A stretch of DNA of 64,000 nt from Hymenobacter jejuensis (GCF_006337165.1 NZ_CP040896.1:620001-684000); one strand, 5' to 3'; numbered from the stretch's first letter, positions 1 through 8,920 are shown. Translations and numbers: made by a program. The notes: generated by a model from the sequence alone, not told the origin.

Positions 1-1067
1 AGGGGCGGATGCGCCTGTTCGGTGCGGCGGCGCAAGTCGCCCGCATCGTGTGGCCCGACGAGCAGCACAGCAAAGGCGTATTTCTCGTCGCGACCGGCAC
101 GGCCGGCTTCCTGGTAGTAGGCTTCCAACGAATCCGGAGCTTCTAGGTGGGCCACCAGCCGCACGTCGGGCTTGTCGATGCCCATTCCGAACGCATTGGT
201 GGCCACAATGATACGCGTTCGGTTCTGCATCCAGTCCTGCTGGGTACGGTGGCGCAATTCGGCGGGCAAACCGGCGTGGTAAGCAGCAGCGGCTAACTGA
301 TGCTTTTGTAAAAAAGAGGCCGTTTCCTCGGTTTGGCGGCGCGTACGGGCATACACGATGCTGGTTTTGTCGGCTCCCACGCCGCGGATAACTTCCAGCA
401 GGCGGCGCAGCTTGTCTTCGGTTTGCAGCGCCGAATACGACAGGTTTGGGCGGGCAAAGCTTTGCTGAAAAACCTTGTAATTGGCACGGAAATGCAGCTT
501 TTCAACAATATCCTGCCGGACCTGCTTCGTGGCCGTAGCCGTGAGCGCAATGACGGGCACGTTGGGCACCAACTCCCGCAGCTCGGCGATCTGGAGGTAA
601 GGCGGGCGGAAATCGTAGCCCCACTGCGAAAGGCAATGCGCCTCGTCGATGGCCAGCAGATTGACTTTCATTTTGGCGACGCGCACCCGAAACATCTCCG
701 TCAGCAGGCGTTCCGGCGATACGTACAGGAACTTCACCGGGCCGTAAACGCAGTTGTCGAGCGTCTGGTCAATTTCCTGGTGGCTCATGCCGGCGTACAC
801 CGCCTCGGCCCGAATGCCGCGTGAGCGCAGCCGCTCAACTTGGTCTTTCATCAGGGCAATCAGCGGCGACACGACCACACAAATGCCATCGCGCGCCATA
901 GCCGGCACCTGAAAGCAGATGGATTTGCCGCCGCCTGTGGGCAGCAACGCCAGCGTATCCTGCCCGGCCAGCACCGACCGAATAATATCCTCCTGCATCG
1001 GCCGGAAAGCCGAGTGTCCCCAATGCTGGCGCAGCAGGAGCAAGATATCGTCGGTGGGTAAAGGCAA
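1..1067 (-). CDS. recQ: ATP-dependent DNA helicase RecQ, C-terminal part beyond the window
   Basis: 3'-5' superfamily-2 DNA helicase acting at stalled forks and in recombination. Read on the minus strand, the frame gives LLPTGGGKS (Walker A), AIDEAHCLSQWG (DEAH box and RecQ aromatic loop), GMGIDKPDVR (motif V) and YYQEAGRAGRD (motif VI), in RecQ order. The gene runs off the left edge, so the Zn-binding and HRDC regions are not seen. No in-frame ATG precedes the helicase core. The best start is a TTG at 1067-1065, giving a mature start close to LPLPTDDILLLL; an earlier non-ATG start is possible. It lies downstream of the 268-aa gene in the same direction, but a strong terminator separates them. 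Confidence 0.93.
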   Translation of the reverse strand, partial: MPLPTDDILLLLRQHWGHSAFRPMQEDIIRSVLAGQDTLALLPTGGGKSICFQVPAMARDGICVVVSPLIALMKDQVERLRSRGIRAEAVYAGMSHQEIDQTLDNCVYGPVKFLYVSPERLLTEMFRVRVAKMKVNLLAIDEAHCLSQWGYDFRPPYLQIAELRELVPNVPVIALTATATKQVRQDIVEKLHFRANYKVFQQSFARPNLSYSALQTEDKLRRLLEVIRGVGADKTSIVYARTRRQTEETASFLQKHQLAAAAYHAGLPAELRHRTQQDWMQNRTRIIVATNAFGMGIDKPDVRLVAHLEAPDSLEAYYQEAGRAGRDEKYAFAVLLVGPHDAGDLRRRTEQAHPP

Positions 1068-1150
1068 AGCAGTGCAGGGGTTGGCCGGACTACGAAGGTA
1101 CTGCCGCTGCGTGGGAAACTGAAGCCGTAACGCGGACCCTTTACAAACAA

Positions 1151-1180
1151 AAAGCCCGGCTCCTACCGGAACCGGGCTTT
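1151..1180 (-). terminator. Terminator between the 268-aa gene and recQ
   Basis: A 9-bp stem (AAAGCCCGG / CCGGGCTTT) with a 12-nt loop. It is flanked by A and T runs, so it can act on the minus strand after the gene ending at 1205. Confidence 0.75.
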
Positions 1181-1204
1181 TGTATGCTGAAATAAGAAGG
1201 TTGC

Positions 1205-2011
1205 TTAAGCAGCAGCCGACTCGCCGTTCTCACGGTCGTCGATTGCTTTCTTCAGCTTCGCAATAGCTTGCGTGGCACGCTCCTCGTCCAGACGGTTGAT
1301 GTTCAGCAACATCTTGGTCTTCTCCTGACGCGTGATCACCGGATGGTTGAGCAAACGGATGATCTCTTCCTTCTGCGGTGCCGTGGCGTACGCAACGGCA
1401 GTGGTAGCAGGAGCCTCGGCAGCAGGCGCAACAGGCTCAGCGGGCACGGCTTTCATGGCAGCAGGCTGCGCAGCTGGGGCAGCAGCCGGCGTCACAGCAT
1501 TGGCACTCACCTTCGCATCGGTCGAGTTGCCGCCGTACTCCATCTCTTCAGCCGGAGTAGGCTCGTAACCAGCGGCCCGGATAATCCAAGCCAGAATGTT
1601 GCGGTATGCTTTGCCGATAGCGCGCGTTTGCGCCATGCTCATGATGGCAAACTCCTGGTAGAACTTCTTGCCCGACTCTTTATTCGAGCAAATAGCAAAG
1701 CCAGCACCTACGGTATGGCCCGAGCGCAGGTCAAATAGCGTGACCTTGGCTTGGTACTTTATTTCTGTTTCGGTCGAGACGTTGATAACGTGGTCCACGA
1801 TGGGCACAATGCCCAAGCGCGAGCCGGCGTACTGCCAGCCTTCCACGTTCACATAGTCTTTGCCTTGAACCGAGGTCGAAAGTTTATTCTCCTTAATGAA
1901 CTTCGCCAGGTCCTTAGCCAGATCCAGCGTCTCATCGGAGCGAGCAATGTCGTAGCTCTCCACTTTGTTCTTCCGAACCTGATCCTTGGTGTTTTTGGTT
2001 ACCTCGTTCAT
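1205..2011 (-). CDS. Conserved protein with a 'SMAQTRAIGKAYRN' motif, possible ssDNA-annealing-like fold
   Basis: 268 aa. The first ~160 residues form a compact conserved-looking domain with GAGFAICSNKE and MSMAQTRAIGKAYRNILAWI followed by AGYEPTPAEEM. Residues ~165-215 are an Ala/Pro-rich linker, and the last ~50 residues form a charged helical tail. The QTRAIG...R...AGYE.TPAEEM signature occurs in small phage-like and chromosomal proteins that I loosely associate with the Erf/Rad52 annealing proteins, but I cannot confirm this from sequence alone. No signal peptide, so cytoplasmic. The spacer upstream is AT-rich, as expected for a promoter. Function is unassigned. Confidence 0.6.
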   Translation of the reverse strand: MNEVTKNTKDQVRKNKVESYDIARSDETLDLAKDLAKFIKENKLSTSVQGKDYVNVEGWQYAGSRLGIVPIVDHVINVSTETEIKYQAKVTLFDLRSGHTVGAGFAICSNKESGKKFYQEFAIMSMAQTRAIGKAYRNILAWIIRAAGYEPTPAEEMEYGGNSTDAKVSANAVTPAAAPAAQPAAMKAVPAEPVAPAAEAPATTAVAYATAPQKEEIIRLLNHPVITRQEKTKMLLNINRLDEERATQAIAKLKKAIDDRENGESAAA

Positions 2012-2263
2012 GGTCTTGTTATTAATTCCCTGTAGTACGTTTTGTTGTTCTATTACCTAACCAAGTGGCCGGTCTTTTAGTGCGAAAATGTACCTATTTT
2101 TTAGTAAATTTTCACACTGATAATCAAGTACTTACAAATAAGATTCAAAAATCTCTATTCTAACAGGATTAGTAGAGAAAATCGGGCCAAAAAATTTGGC
2201 GTTGCACGGCTGTTTTCAGCTTTACAGCCGGCTGACCCATTCATTCAGGAGCGTGCGTAAACA

Positions 2264-2299
2264 AACCTGCCGCACTGTTCCGGAACAGCGCGGCAGGTT
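2264..2299. other. Strong hairpin in the 2012-2405 intergenic region
   Basis: The spacer 2012-2405 holds no gene. Its 2040-2170 part is AT-rich (upstream region of the 268-aa gene). The hairpin pairs AACCTGCCGC with GCGGCAGGTT around an inner CTGTTCCGGAACAG palindrome. Neither side has a good T run, so it may be a terminator-like or RNA-structural element. Confidence 0.45.
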
Positions 2300-2345
2300 C
2301 AATCTATGGCCCGGATCGGGAACGGGCGCATCACATGCAGGAGCC

Positions 2346-2384
2346 AAAAAATAAGCCTGTCAGGCCGAGACCCAACAGGCTTAT
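2346..2384 (-). terminator. Rho-independent terminator of the ABC ATPase gene
   Basis: A perfect 10-bp stem (ATAAGCCTGT / ACAGGCTTAT) followed on the minus strand by a T run, 20 bp beyond the stop codon at 2406. Confidence 0.85.
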
Positions 2385-2405
2385 AACGATTTTTAAATCA
2401 AGAAG

Positions 2406-3059
2406 TTACTCCGAGATGTATCCGTCCTTCATGATGATCTTGCGATCGGCCATCTCGGCAAGCTGCTCGTTGTGGGTCACGATCACGAAGGTTTGGCCCA
2501 GTTCTTTGCGCAACAGAAAGAAGATCTGGTGTAATTCCTGCGCGTTCTGCGAATCGAGGTTACCGCTAGGTTCGTCGGCAAAGATGATTTCGGGCGAATT
2601 GATGAGCGCCCGCGCCACGGCTGTACGCTGCTGCTCTCCGCCCGACATTTCGGACGGCTTGTGGTCGGCGCGGCGCTCCAAGTTCAACATGCCAAGCAAT
2701 TCGCGGGCTCGCACGCGGGTTTCTTTCTCCGAGCGCCCCGCCAGATAGGCTGGCAGGCACACATTTTCGAGGGCCGTAAACTCAGGCAACAGATTGTGAA
2801 ACTGAAAGATAAAGCCAATGTGCCGGTTGCGAAACCGCGCCAGATCCGAGCGCTTGAGCGAGCTGACCGATTCGCCATCGAACAGCACTTCGCCTATATC
2901 CGGGTCGTCCAGCGTGCCCAGAATGTGCAGCAACGTGCTTTTGCCAGCCCCCGACGACCCCACGATGGACACGATTTCCGACTTCTCGATGGTCAGGTCG
3001 ATGCCCTTGAGCACTTCCAGCGTGTTATAGCTCTTATGAATGTTAATGGCTTGCAGCAA
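2406..3059 (-). CDS. lolD: ABC transporter ATP-binding protein, LolD/MacB type
   Basis: 217 aa, the usual LolD length. Walker [10 protein letters not shown] at residues 34-42, Q-loop Q86, signature MSGGEQQR at ~138-145, Walker B IIFADE at ~158-163 followed by PSGNLDS, and a switch His in VTHN. These match the lipoprotein-release (LolCDE) / MacB group of ATPases, which power membrane partners in extracting lipoproteins or moving substrates across the periplasm. No permease gene is adjacent, so the partner must be elsewhere and the exact substrate is open. The symbol follows family similarity. Monocistronic with its own terminator. Confidence 0.85.
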   Translation of the reverse strand: MLQAINIHKSYNTLEVLKGIDLTIEKSEIVSIVGSSGAGKSTLLHILGTLDDPDIGEVLFDGESVSSLKRSDLARFRNRHIGFIFQFHNLLPEFTALENVCLPAYLAGRSEKETRVRARELLGMLNLERRADHKPSEMSGGEQQRTAVARALINSPEIIFADEPSGNLDSQNAQELHQIFFLLRKELGQTFVIVTHNEQLAEMADRKIIMKDGYISE

Positions 3060-3233
3060 AGGGGATAGCGTAAAATGGTGAGCCTACTTCAAGAAACAAA
3101 TCTACGCATTGTAAGGAGTTGTCTGTAGTATGCCCCTGATTCGCGACAGACAATTATTGGATCCTTGCTAGGGGCATTAGTCGGTGCCCAGCCTTATCTT
3201 GACGCTAGGTTCATGCCTTTCCTCCTGCCGCCT

Positions 3234-4352
3234 ATGCGAGTTTCCTTGGTCGTGCGCCGCTTCTGGTGGCTGGTGCCGGCAGTACTGCTGGTCGGTGCGG
3301 CCCGCTGGTGGTGGAAACCGCACACCCCAACCGCCGATTTGTCGGCGGCCCCTGCCCCTACGGCTCCTAACCCCAGCATTTACGCCGACGGACGGCTTCG
3401 CGGCGTGAGTTGGGTCGGCGGCGATTCGGTTACGGATGCCGATTTGGAGCCCCTCATTCGCAATCACGTCACCTGGATGGTCCAGACGCCCTTCGGCTGG
3501 CAGCGCGGCGCTACCTCACCCGAAATCGGCATGAACACTGGCGTAGGCAATCGCGGCTATTGGGGCGAAAGTGACCGCGGCTTGGCCTATACCGCACAGC
3601 TGGCCCGCCAGCACGGCATTCGCACGATGCTCAAGCCGCATTTGTGGGTGCAAGGCAGCGGAGGAAGCTGGCCCGGCGACGTACAAATGCAATCGGCAGC
3701 CGATTGGCAGGCGTGGTTTGCGAATTACACAAGGTTTGTTTTGCATTATGCGCAACTGGCTGAGCGAGAGCACTTTGATGCTCTGTGCCTTGGCACCGAA
3801 TTGCTACACGCTTCCACGGAGCACGAAGCCGAATGGCGAACGCTCATCCAGCAGGTGCGAAAAGTCTATCGCGGCCCGCTGACGTATGCTGCCAATTGGA
3901 GCGGCGAATACGAAAAGATCCGTTTCTGGGACGCGCTGGATTTCATTGGCATTCAGGCTTATTTTCCTTTGAGCCAAGCCAATAGCCCCGCTAAAGCTAC
4001 GCTGCTGGCCGGCTGGAAACCGCACCTGGCCGCCATCGAACGCCTTCAGAAGCGTTTCAACAAACCCATTATTTTCACGGAGGCCGGTTACAAAACCACT
4101 GCTGATGCCGCCGTCGAGCCGTGGAAATGGCCCGATAACATGGCCGTGTTTGCTTCGCCCGACGAGCAAACGCAGGCAGCGTGCTACGAAGCGCTGTTCG
4201 AGACGTTTTGGTCGAAACCATGGTTCAAAGGCCTGTTTGTGTGGAAATGGTACCCCGGCCTCGCTGCCGACGGCCCCGCTCGCCGGCACCTCGATTTTAC
4301 ACCCCAACACAAGCCCGCCGAACAAGTCATGGCCCGCTGGTACGGGCGGTAA
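3234..4352 (+). CDS. GH113-like glycoside hydrolase (TIM barrel), membrane-anchored or exported
   Basis: 372 aa from the ATG at 3234; other in-frame starts lie at 3213 and 3165. The chosen start gives a basic N-terminus and one hydrophobic segment (residues ~8-24), a signal anchor or signal peptide. The rest is a (beta/alpha)8 glycosidase domain with RGVSWVGGD near the N-terminus, GTELLH with the likely acid/base Glu at residue 189, and FTEAGYKTT with the likely nucleophile Glu at residue 283, then QAACYEALFETFW and FVWKWYP. This arrangement is typical of family GH113, whose characterised members cleave beta-mannan. Substrate here is inferred from family only. Transcribed alone, divergent from the ABC ATPase. 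Confidence 0.8.
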   Translation: MRVSLVVRRFWWLVPAVLLVGAARWWWKPHTPTADLSAAPAPTAPNPSIYADGRLRGVSWVGGDSVTDADLEPLIRNHVTWMVQTPFGWQRGATSPEIGMNTGVGNRGYWGESDRGLAYTAQLARQHGIRTMLKPHLWVQGSGGSWPGDVQMQSAADWQAWFANYTRFVLHYAQLAEREHFDALCLGTELLHASTEHEAEWRTLIQQVRKVYRGPLTYAANWSGEYEKIRFWDALDFIGIQAYFPLSQANSPAKATLLAGWKPHLAAIERLQKRFNKPIIFTEAGYKTTADAAVEPWKWPDNMAVFASPDEQTQAACYEALFETFWSKPWFKGLFVWKWYPGLAADGPARRHLDFTPQHKPAEQVMARWYGR

Positions 4353-4488
4353 AAGCCGCGCCTGACGAACTTCAAGGCTGAATGCGCTCGGAGCGCGGCC
4401 TACCTCGTAGGGCTTTTGTTTCTTCCCCCACTATTATTGCCTACTTTCGTGCCCTCAACCACCCCGAAATCCAACTCAACTGACCTCT

Positions 4489-5691
4489 ATGAACATTCAC
4501 GAGTATCAGGGTAAAGAAATTCTGAAAAGCTACGGCGTCCGCGTGCAGGAAGGCATCACGGCCGACACGCCCGAGGAGGCAGTAGAAGCTGCCAAGAAGC
4601 TTACCGAGCAAACCGGCACGAGCTGGCACGTGATCAAAGCCCAAATTCATGCGGGTGGCCGCGGCAAGGGGGGCGGCGTGAAACTGGCAAAAAACCTAGA
4701 GCAAGTAAAAGACATTGCAAGCCAAATCATTGGCATGCAATTAGTTACCAAACAGACTGGCGCTGAAGGCCGCAAAGTGCACAAGGTGCTTGTGGCGCAG
4801 GACGTGTACTACCCCGGCGCTTCGGAGCCGAAAGAATATTACATGAGCGTGTTGCTGGACCGTGCTACGGGCCAGAACGTGATCATTTATACGACGGAAG
4901 GTGGTATGGACATCGAGGAAGTTGCCGAGCAACACCCCGAGAAAATTCACCACGAGCACGTTGATCCGCGCGTTGGGTTGCAAGGTTTTCAGGCCCGCAA
5001 AATCGCGTTCAACCTGGGCCTGTCGGGCGATGCGTTCAAGGAAATGGTGAAGTTTGTGACGGCACTCTACAAAGCCTACGACGAAACCGACTCCGCCATG
5101 TTCGAAATCAACCCCGTGTTGAAGACTTCGGACAACAAGATTCTGGCCGTTGACGCCAAAGTAAACCTCGACGATAACGCCCTTTATCGGCACAAGGATT
5201 TCGCCGCCCTGCGCGATATCAAAGAAGAAGACCCGCTGGAAGTTGAAGCTTCGGAGTCGAACCTAAACTACGTGAAGCTCGACGGCAACGTAGGCTGCAT
5301 GGTAAACGGCGCTGGTTTGGCCATGGCTACCATGGACATCATCAAACTGTCGGGTGGTGAGCCGGCCAACTTCCTCGACGTAGGCGGTGGGGCCAACGCA
5401 CAAACCGTAGAAGCCGGTTTCCGCATCATCCTGAAGGACCCGAACGTAAAGGCCATCCTGATCAACATTTTCGGCGGCATTGTGCGCTGCGACCGCGTGG
5501 CCAACGGCGTGGTAGAAGCCTACAAAAACATCGGCGACATCAAGGTGCCGATCATCGTGCGCTTGCAGGGCACCAACGCCGAGGAAGGCGCTCGCATCAT
5601 CGACGAATCGGGCTTGAAAGTGTTCTCGGCCGTATTACTGAAGGATGCTGCCCAGAAGGTAAAAGAAGTACTGGCAAGCCAAGGCGCGTAA
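4489..5691 (+). CDS. sucC: Succinate-CoA ligase (ADP/GDP-forming), beta subunit
   Basis: 400 aa, full length. Catalyses succinyl-CoA + ADP/GDP + Pi = succinate + CoA + NTP in the citric acid cycle, with the alpha subunit SucD. The N-terminus [17 protein letters not shown] begins the ATP-grasp domain. [14 protein letters not shown] is the nucleotide-binding loop, FEINPV and [17 protein letters not shown] mark the transition to the CoA-ligase domain, and [10 protein letters not shown] contacts phosphate near the subunit interface. sucD is not next to it, which is common in Bacteroidota. Followed by a strong bidirectional terminator. Confidence 0.97.
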   Translation: MNIHEYQGKEILKSYGVRVQEGITADTPEEAVEAAKKLTEQTGTSWHVIKAQIHAGGRGKGGGVKLAKNLEQVKDIASQIIGMQLVTKQTGAEGRKVHKVLVAQDVYYPGASEPKEYYMSVLLDRATGQNVIIYTTEGGMDIEEVAEQHPEKIHHEHVDPRVGLQGFQARKIAFNLGLSGDAFKEMVKFVTALYKAYDETDSAMFEINPVLKTSDNKILAVDAKVNLDDNALYRHKDFAALRDIKEEDPLEVEASESNLNYVKLDGNVGCMVNGAGLAMATMDIIKLSGGEPANFLDVGGGANAQTVEAGFRIILKDPNVKAILINIFGGIVRCDRVANGVVEAYKNIGDIKVPIIVRLQGTNAEEGARIIDESGLKVFSAVLLKDAAQKVKEVLASQGA

Positions 5692-5710
5692 CTGCTTGGT
5701 TGTCAAATAA

Positions 5711-5754
5711 ATACAAAAAGCCCCGTTCGGTACACCGAACGGGGCTTTTTGTAT
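5711..5754. terminator. Bidirectional terminator between sucC and the Ohr-like gene
   Basis: A perfect 20-bp inverted repeat with a 4-nt loop, G+C-rich inside and A/T-rich outside. It serves the convergent genes on both sides. Confidence 0.9.
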
Positions 5755-5793
5755 AGAATAGCCTGTCAGAAGCAAACTTGCTCCATTCTAAGT

Positions 5794-6297
5794 TTAGGCA
5801 TTCCCAACGTTGCTGGCTGCCGCTTGCTGGCCGTTTTGAGCAACGCCTGCATTGTCTTCCGGCGACATGGGCACCTGAGCGCCGGCTACTTTCAGCTCTA
5901 CTTCCATGTTGCCGCGCGTACCGACCGAATACGGGCAGATCTGGTGGGCTTGGTTGACCATTTCCACCGCTTTCTCAGGAGCAACGGATTTCAGATCTAC
6001 GTCGAGCACGGCGCTGAGGCCATATGCTTCGCCGTCCTGAAACAACGTCACAGAGCATTGTACGGTCGTTTGCGGGTCGAGCCGCTCGCCGGCGCGTTGT
6101 GCAATTACCAACAATGCTTGCTGAAAACACGACGCGTACCCAGCCGCAAACAGCTCTTCGGGGTTGGTAGCGCCTTTTTTGCCGCCCAAACCAGCGGGCA
6201 CCGACATCTCCATATCGATGATACCGGTAGAGGAACGCACGTGGCCGCTGCGGCCACCAACGGCCGTAGCATCAGCCGTATACAGGGTCTTTTTCAT
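5794..6297 (-). CDS. ohr: Organic hydroperoxide resistance protein (Ohr/OsmC family)
   Basis: 167 aa. Thiol peroxidase that reduces organic hydroperoxides in the cytoplasm. The two catalytic cysteines are visible: Cys57 in GYASCFQQ and Cys121 in HQICPYS. MKKTLYTADATAVGGRSG and GATNPEELFAAGYASCF are typical Ohr sequences. The domain ends around residue 140. The last ~27 residues (MSPEDNAGVAQNGQQ...) are an extra polar tail not usual in Ohr. No adjacent OhrR regulator. Transcribed toward sucC and terminated by the shared hairpin. Confidence 0.9.
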   Translation of the reverse strand: MKKTLYTADATAVGGRSGHVRSSTGIIDMEMSVPAGLGGKKGATNPEELFAAGYASCFQQALLVIAQRAGERLDPQTTVQCSVTLFQDGEAYGLSAVLDVDLKSVAPEKAVEMVNQAHQICPYSVGTRGNMEVELKVAGAQVPMSPEDNAGVAQNGQQAAASNVGNA

Positions 6298-6418
6298 ATA
6301 GTTAGGTGATTGGATTGTGGGTTGTCGGAGTTGAGTTAGATTAACTCCCTTACTGCCTTTTTAGTTATGCAATCTGCCTTCTCGCTTACTTATCTGCTTT
6401 CATCAAATGCAATGCGCG

Positions 6419-6450
6419 TTTGGCAGGCCATATTTTTCTCTCTACTTTTG
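6419..6450 (+). promoter_or_regulatory. Bacteroidetes-type promoter of tRNA-Arg
   Basis: TTTG at 6419-6422, 20-nt spacer, TACTTTTG at 6443-6450. This matches the -33/-7 consensus (TTTG ... TAnnTTTG) of the main Bacteroidetes sigma factor and sits 21 bp before the tRNA. Confidence 0.75.
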
Positions 6451-6470
6451 CCGCATATCTGTTTCGATCG

Positions 6471-6542
6471 GGTCGCGTCGTACAACGGATAGTATAAGAG
6501 TTTCCGAAGCTCTTGATCCAGGTTCGATTCCTGGCGCGACCA
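6471..6542 (+). tRNA. tRNA-Arg (anticodon CCG)
   Basis: A full cloverleaf can be drawn. The acceptor stem is GGTCGCG / CGCGACC with A discriminator; the anticodon stem is AGAGT / GCTCT around loop TTCCGAA (anticodon CCG, reads CGG); the T stem is CCAGG / CCTGG around TTCGATT. CCA is not fully encoded. The 3' end is the integration site of the 20.8-kb element, which leaves the tRNA intact. Confidence 0.95.
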
Positions 6543-6543
6543 C
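6529..6543 (+). repeat. attL core (15-bp direct repeat, tRNA 3' end)
   Basis: TCCTGGCGCGACCAC, identical to 27346-27360. It covers the 3' T-stem and acceptor strand of tRNA-Arg, the usual target of tyrosine recombinases. Confidence 0.9.
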
Positions 6544-6550
6544 TGTAATC

Positions 6551-6580
6551 CCTCTTAGCATTGCGCTAAGGGGGATTTTT
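6551..6580 (+). terminator. Terminator after tRNA-Arg, supplied by the element
   Basis: A 9-bp stem (CCTCTTAGC / GCTAAGGGG, one G-U) with loop ATTGC and then TTTTT. It lies inside the element, so it replaces the chromosomal terminator that now sits past attR. Confidence 0.8.
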
Positions 6581-6587
6581 CGTTTCT

Positions 6588-6607
6588 GAGTATGCAGCAA
6601 GTATGCA
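6588..6607 (+). repeat. Repeated AGTATGCA near attL (possible recombinase arm sites)
   Basis: Two AGTATGCA copies separated by 4 nt. The same octamer recurs as a tandem 11-mer near attR at 27210-27233. Symmetric placement near both ends suggests arm-type Int/Xis binding sites; this is inference. Confidence 0.4.
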
Positions 6608-6753
6608 AGGCGCTCCGGGGGCGCTGGAAGCGACGCCAGGGCGGTTGACATCGAAGGGGGAAGGCGCGAGAAAAAAATTGAGTGACCTAGACCGGAACAG
6701 CCAACCCTATGGCTCGGAAAATCTACAACGGGCTCATTTAACCATTCACCCCG

Positions 6754-7038
6754 ATGATGCTCACGTTGAACCCCGCCGAGCTGGCGGACTTGACCAACCA
6801 GATTGTGGCAGCCGTGCGCCACCAACTCACTGCCGAGGCTAAACAAGCCGCCGCAGTACCCGCCAAGAACCGGCTGCTAAAGGTAGCCGAAGCTGCAGAA
6901 CGGCTTCAGCTCGCCGAAAAGACGGTAACGAAGTACCTGAAAGATGGCACCCTGCGCGGGCGCAATTTAGGCACGCTGGAAAAGCCCGTGTGGCGCGTTC
7001 AGGAGCTGAGCGTGGACGAGTTTATCGCCGGTCGTTAA
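6754..7038 (+). CDS. Excisionase-like helix-turn-helix protein
   Basis: 94 aa. Residues ~40-90 form a HTH_17/excisionase-type winged helix: LLKVAEAAERLQLAEKTVTKYLKDGTLRGRNLG..., then WRVQELSVDEFIAGR. This is the small MerR-like fold used by Xis proteins to bend DNA at att sites and bias recombination toward excision. The first ~35 residues are a helical extension. It is the first gene inside attL and points away from it. After circularisation it would lie directly downstream of the integrase across attP, a classical int-xis neighbourhood. A role in plain transcription regulation cannot be excluded. Confidence 0.75.
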   Translation: MMLTLNPAELADLTNQIVAAVRHQLTAEAKQAAAVPAKNRLLKVAEAAERLQLAEKTVTKYLKDGTLRGRNLGTLEKPVWRVQELSVDEFIAGR

Positions 7039-7206
7039 CTTTTTCCACGCAGACCCGCCAAAATTGCGAAAGCCAAGCGGTGGGATGAGATGGTGGGGTA
7101 CCTAGCCCTACCGTCACTATAGCACTCTGCACTTCTACCCCGACCGCTGCCCCACGCTTTCTAGGTAACCGATCTTTGTTTGGTCAGGGGCTAACGAACC
7201 GTTTTG

Positions 7207-7751
7207 TTATCTGCTCAGATAGGGCTGCAGCACCCGCTGGATCTTTGCCAGCACCTTGCCCACTCTCTGGTGGCTTCTGCCCAGTTCCTTGGCGATGCGC
7301 TGCTGGCTCCAGTCGTGCACCACACTGAAGCGCATGAAGGTCAAGTTGCGGAAGCTGAAGTGCTGATCATTGTCCCGGCGCAGCCACTGCTCCAATTGGT
7401 CCAGCAGCGCGCCGGACTGACTCGGTGGCGTCCAGGGCATCCTCCGTAGCTTCCACCTGCTGCTGGTGAGCGTGGTGGGCTGCCTGCTGTCGGGGCTAGT
7501 GCAGCTTCATTTGATTGGAATACTCGCGCTGACAGACAAGTAGGACGTAGTTAAGCAGTTTGCGTTCCCCTTGGTAGGCAAACTCCATCCGGTGGATTCT
7601 CTCCGCCAGGCGCAGGGTGATGTCGTCACAGACCTCGTCCGTAGCTAATGTATCCGCCGCGGCGGTGCATGCTTTGGCGGATGGTGTTCTTGAAGTGGCG
7701 CTCCTTGCGCAGGAGCAGGTGGTAGTAGCCGGCAACGGTAATGGTGGACAA
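7207..7751 (-). pseudogene. Decayed helix-turn-helix, sigma-like gene with several lesions
   Basis: Minus-strand pieces join into one former protein only through lesions. A start-proximal piece from a possible TTG at 7751 reads STITVAGYYHLLLRKERHF... to GGYIS. An extra base then shifts it into TDEVCDDITLRLAERIHRM...QMKLH, which stops (TAG). The same frame continues past the stop with QQQVEATEDALDATES, and another shift leads to ALLDQLEQWLRRDN and a clear C-terminal HTH, WSQQRIAKELGRSHQRVGKVLAK. The HTH resembles sigma-70 region 4, but the N-terminal part is not recognisable as region 2 with confidence. At least three disabling changes argue for a dead gene. Confidence 0.55.
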
Positions 7752-7835
7752 GCAGGCGGGGGTTCTTTCTACCTCCTATGTCTCCAGAACCTGGATCGTG
7801 TTCTTTGCCAGCGCACGCGCGAAGCAGTGGAAACG

Positions 7836-7866
7836 AAAAAGCCGGCAGATGGAGGTCTGCCGGCTT
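7836..7866 (-). terminator. Terminator of the FRG-domain gene
   Basis: An 11-bp perfect stem (AAGCCGGCAGA / TCTGCCGGCTT) followed on the minus strand by TTTTT, 47 bp beyond the stop at 7913. Confidence 0.85.
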
Positions 7867-7912
7867 GTAGCCCAAGGCGAAAAAATAAGCCGTCTCTCTT
7901 CCCTGGAGTCCC

Positions 7913-8656
7913 TCAGACGAGCATACTACACTGCCTCCGCTCGTGAAAGCTTGCCAATTCCGCTTGAATGCGAATGCTTGTTGCTATCCCATCCAGGTCC
8001 GGAAATAGCATGTCCTGACGAATACCCAGTCGAAAAAGCTGCTGCTGAATCTGCGTGGCAGTATCCTGCGAAAAAACTAGCTTGCTTATGTAGAGCTGGC
8101 TTCCGTCTTCATCCTCAAATCCTACCTCAAAGGGTTGGGAAGGATCTGGTTGGATGGAGAATAAGCCACCTTGTCCGGTTATTCGAGGTGCCAGGTGAGG
8201 TGGAAAGAAGAAGCCGTGCTCGCCGTAGACGAAAGGATCAGGCTCTTCAGCTGGGTCTAAGTATTCGCAGAAATGCGCTACGTAGATAGCTCCACCCCGT
8301 GTGCAGCAGGGCTGTAGCTGTCCGCTGCCATTTAACTGGGGCTGAGTTGCAAAGTAGGCAGCGACCAGTGGGCTGGTGGTCCAATCCAAAAGTCGGGTGG
8401 GCAGTCCATGGTGCTGCGCTACTGCCAACCACTCCCAGTCTGAGGCTGGCTGGTGCACTATCTTGCTGACGGTACGAAGCTTGAAAGCGTGTAGGGTTTC
8501 CTTTTCCTGCTCGCGATGCTCGACAGGTCGGCGACCGGCACTGGGTACCAGCAGGTAGTCCGGGTCAGCGACTCCACGGAACACGTGGTGTCCACATCCG
8601 CAGTCGCCGAAAATGGTCAACAGGTGTTGGAAGGAGGTTATTTGAACGGTATTCAT
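7913..8656 (-). CDS. FRG-domain-containing protein
   Basis: 247 aa from the ATG at 8656; the frame extends 24 codons further up, but that stretch is not domain-like. The FRG domain (named for its Phe-Arg-Gly motif) fills the N-terminal half, with HVFRGVADPDY at ~24-34 and WLAVAQHHGLPTRLLDWTTSPLVAAYFAT at ~76-104. FRG proteins are widespread, often in mobile or defence loci; their activity is not established, though an ADP-ribosyltransferase-like fold has been suggested. The C-terminal half is unassigned. No signal peptide. Transcribed in the same direction as the upstream 203-aa gene, 217 bp away, and ends at a strong terminator. Confidence 0.85.
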   Translation of the reverse strand: MNTVQITSFQHLLTIFGDCGCGHHVFRGVADPDYLLVPSAGRRPVEHREQEKETLHAFKLRTVSKIVHQPASDWEWLAVAQHHGLPTRLLDWTTSPLVAAYFATQPQLNGSGQLQPCCTRGGAIYVAHFCEYLDPAEEPDPFVYGEHGFFFPPHLAPRITGQGGLFSIQPDPSQPFEVGFEDEDGSQLYISKLVFSQDTATQIQQQLFRLGIRQDMLFPDLDGIATSIRIQAELASFHERRQCSMLV

Positions 8657-8737
8657 ACAGCAATTTAGCGCTTCAACAGGGCATTTGCGAACGAGTCGGC
8701 GGCTTTCGCAGTGCGTAGCATCCCTCAAACAGATTGA

Positions 8738-8920
8738 ATGGTGATACCTTATAGGCTCAACACACGCGGTGCCCTGACACTCAGGAAGGCGGTACTCTGC
8801 CTGCTCGCCCTGGTACTGCTGGGGCTCGTGTTCTTAATGCTGGAAACGGTGTTTCCCAGCCCCTGGTGGTCAACTAATAATCTATGTTTGTGTTGGTGGC
8901 ATGCCGCTGCTCGAACGTAG
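8738..8920 (+). CDS. Possible small single-span membrane protein
   Basis: 60 codons with one clear hydrophobic stretch (AVLCLLALVLLGLVFLMLETVF, residues ~18-39) after a basic N-terminus. It sits in the gap between the FRG gene and the 203-aa gene, on the opposite strand, and its 3' end overlaps the latter by 47 bp. There is no family match and no supporting context. It could be chance coding or a small toxin-like peptide. Confidence 0.22.
   Translation: MVIPYRLNTRGALTLRKAVLCLLALVLLGLVFLMLETVFPSPWWSTNNLCLCWWHAAART

Noticed and set aside
4415..4449. Possible sucC promoter (TTTG ... TACTTTCG)
   Set aside because: The spacer is 23 nt and the -7 box has a mismatch, too far from consensus to call with confidence.
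7741..8289. 182-codon plus-strand frame over the FRG gene
   Set aside because: Lies opposite the conserved FRG gene and reads through its terminator; no domain signal.
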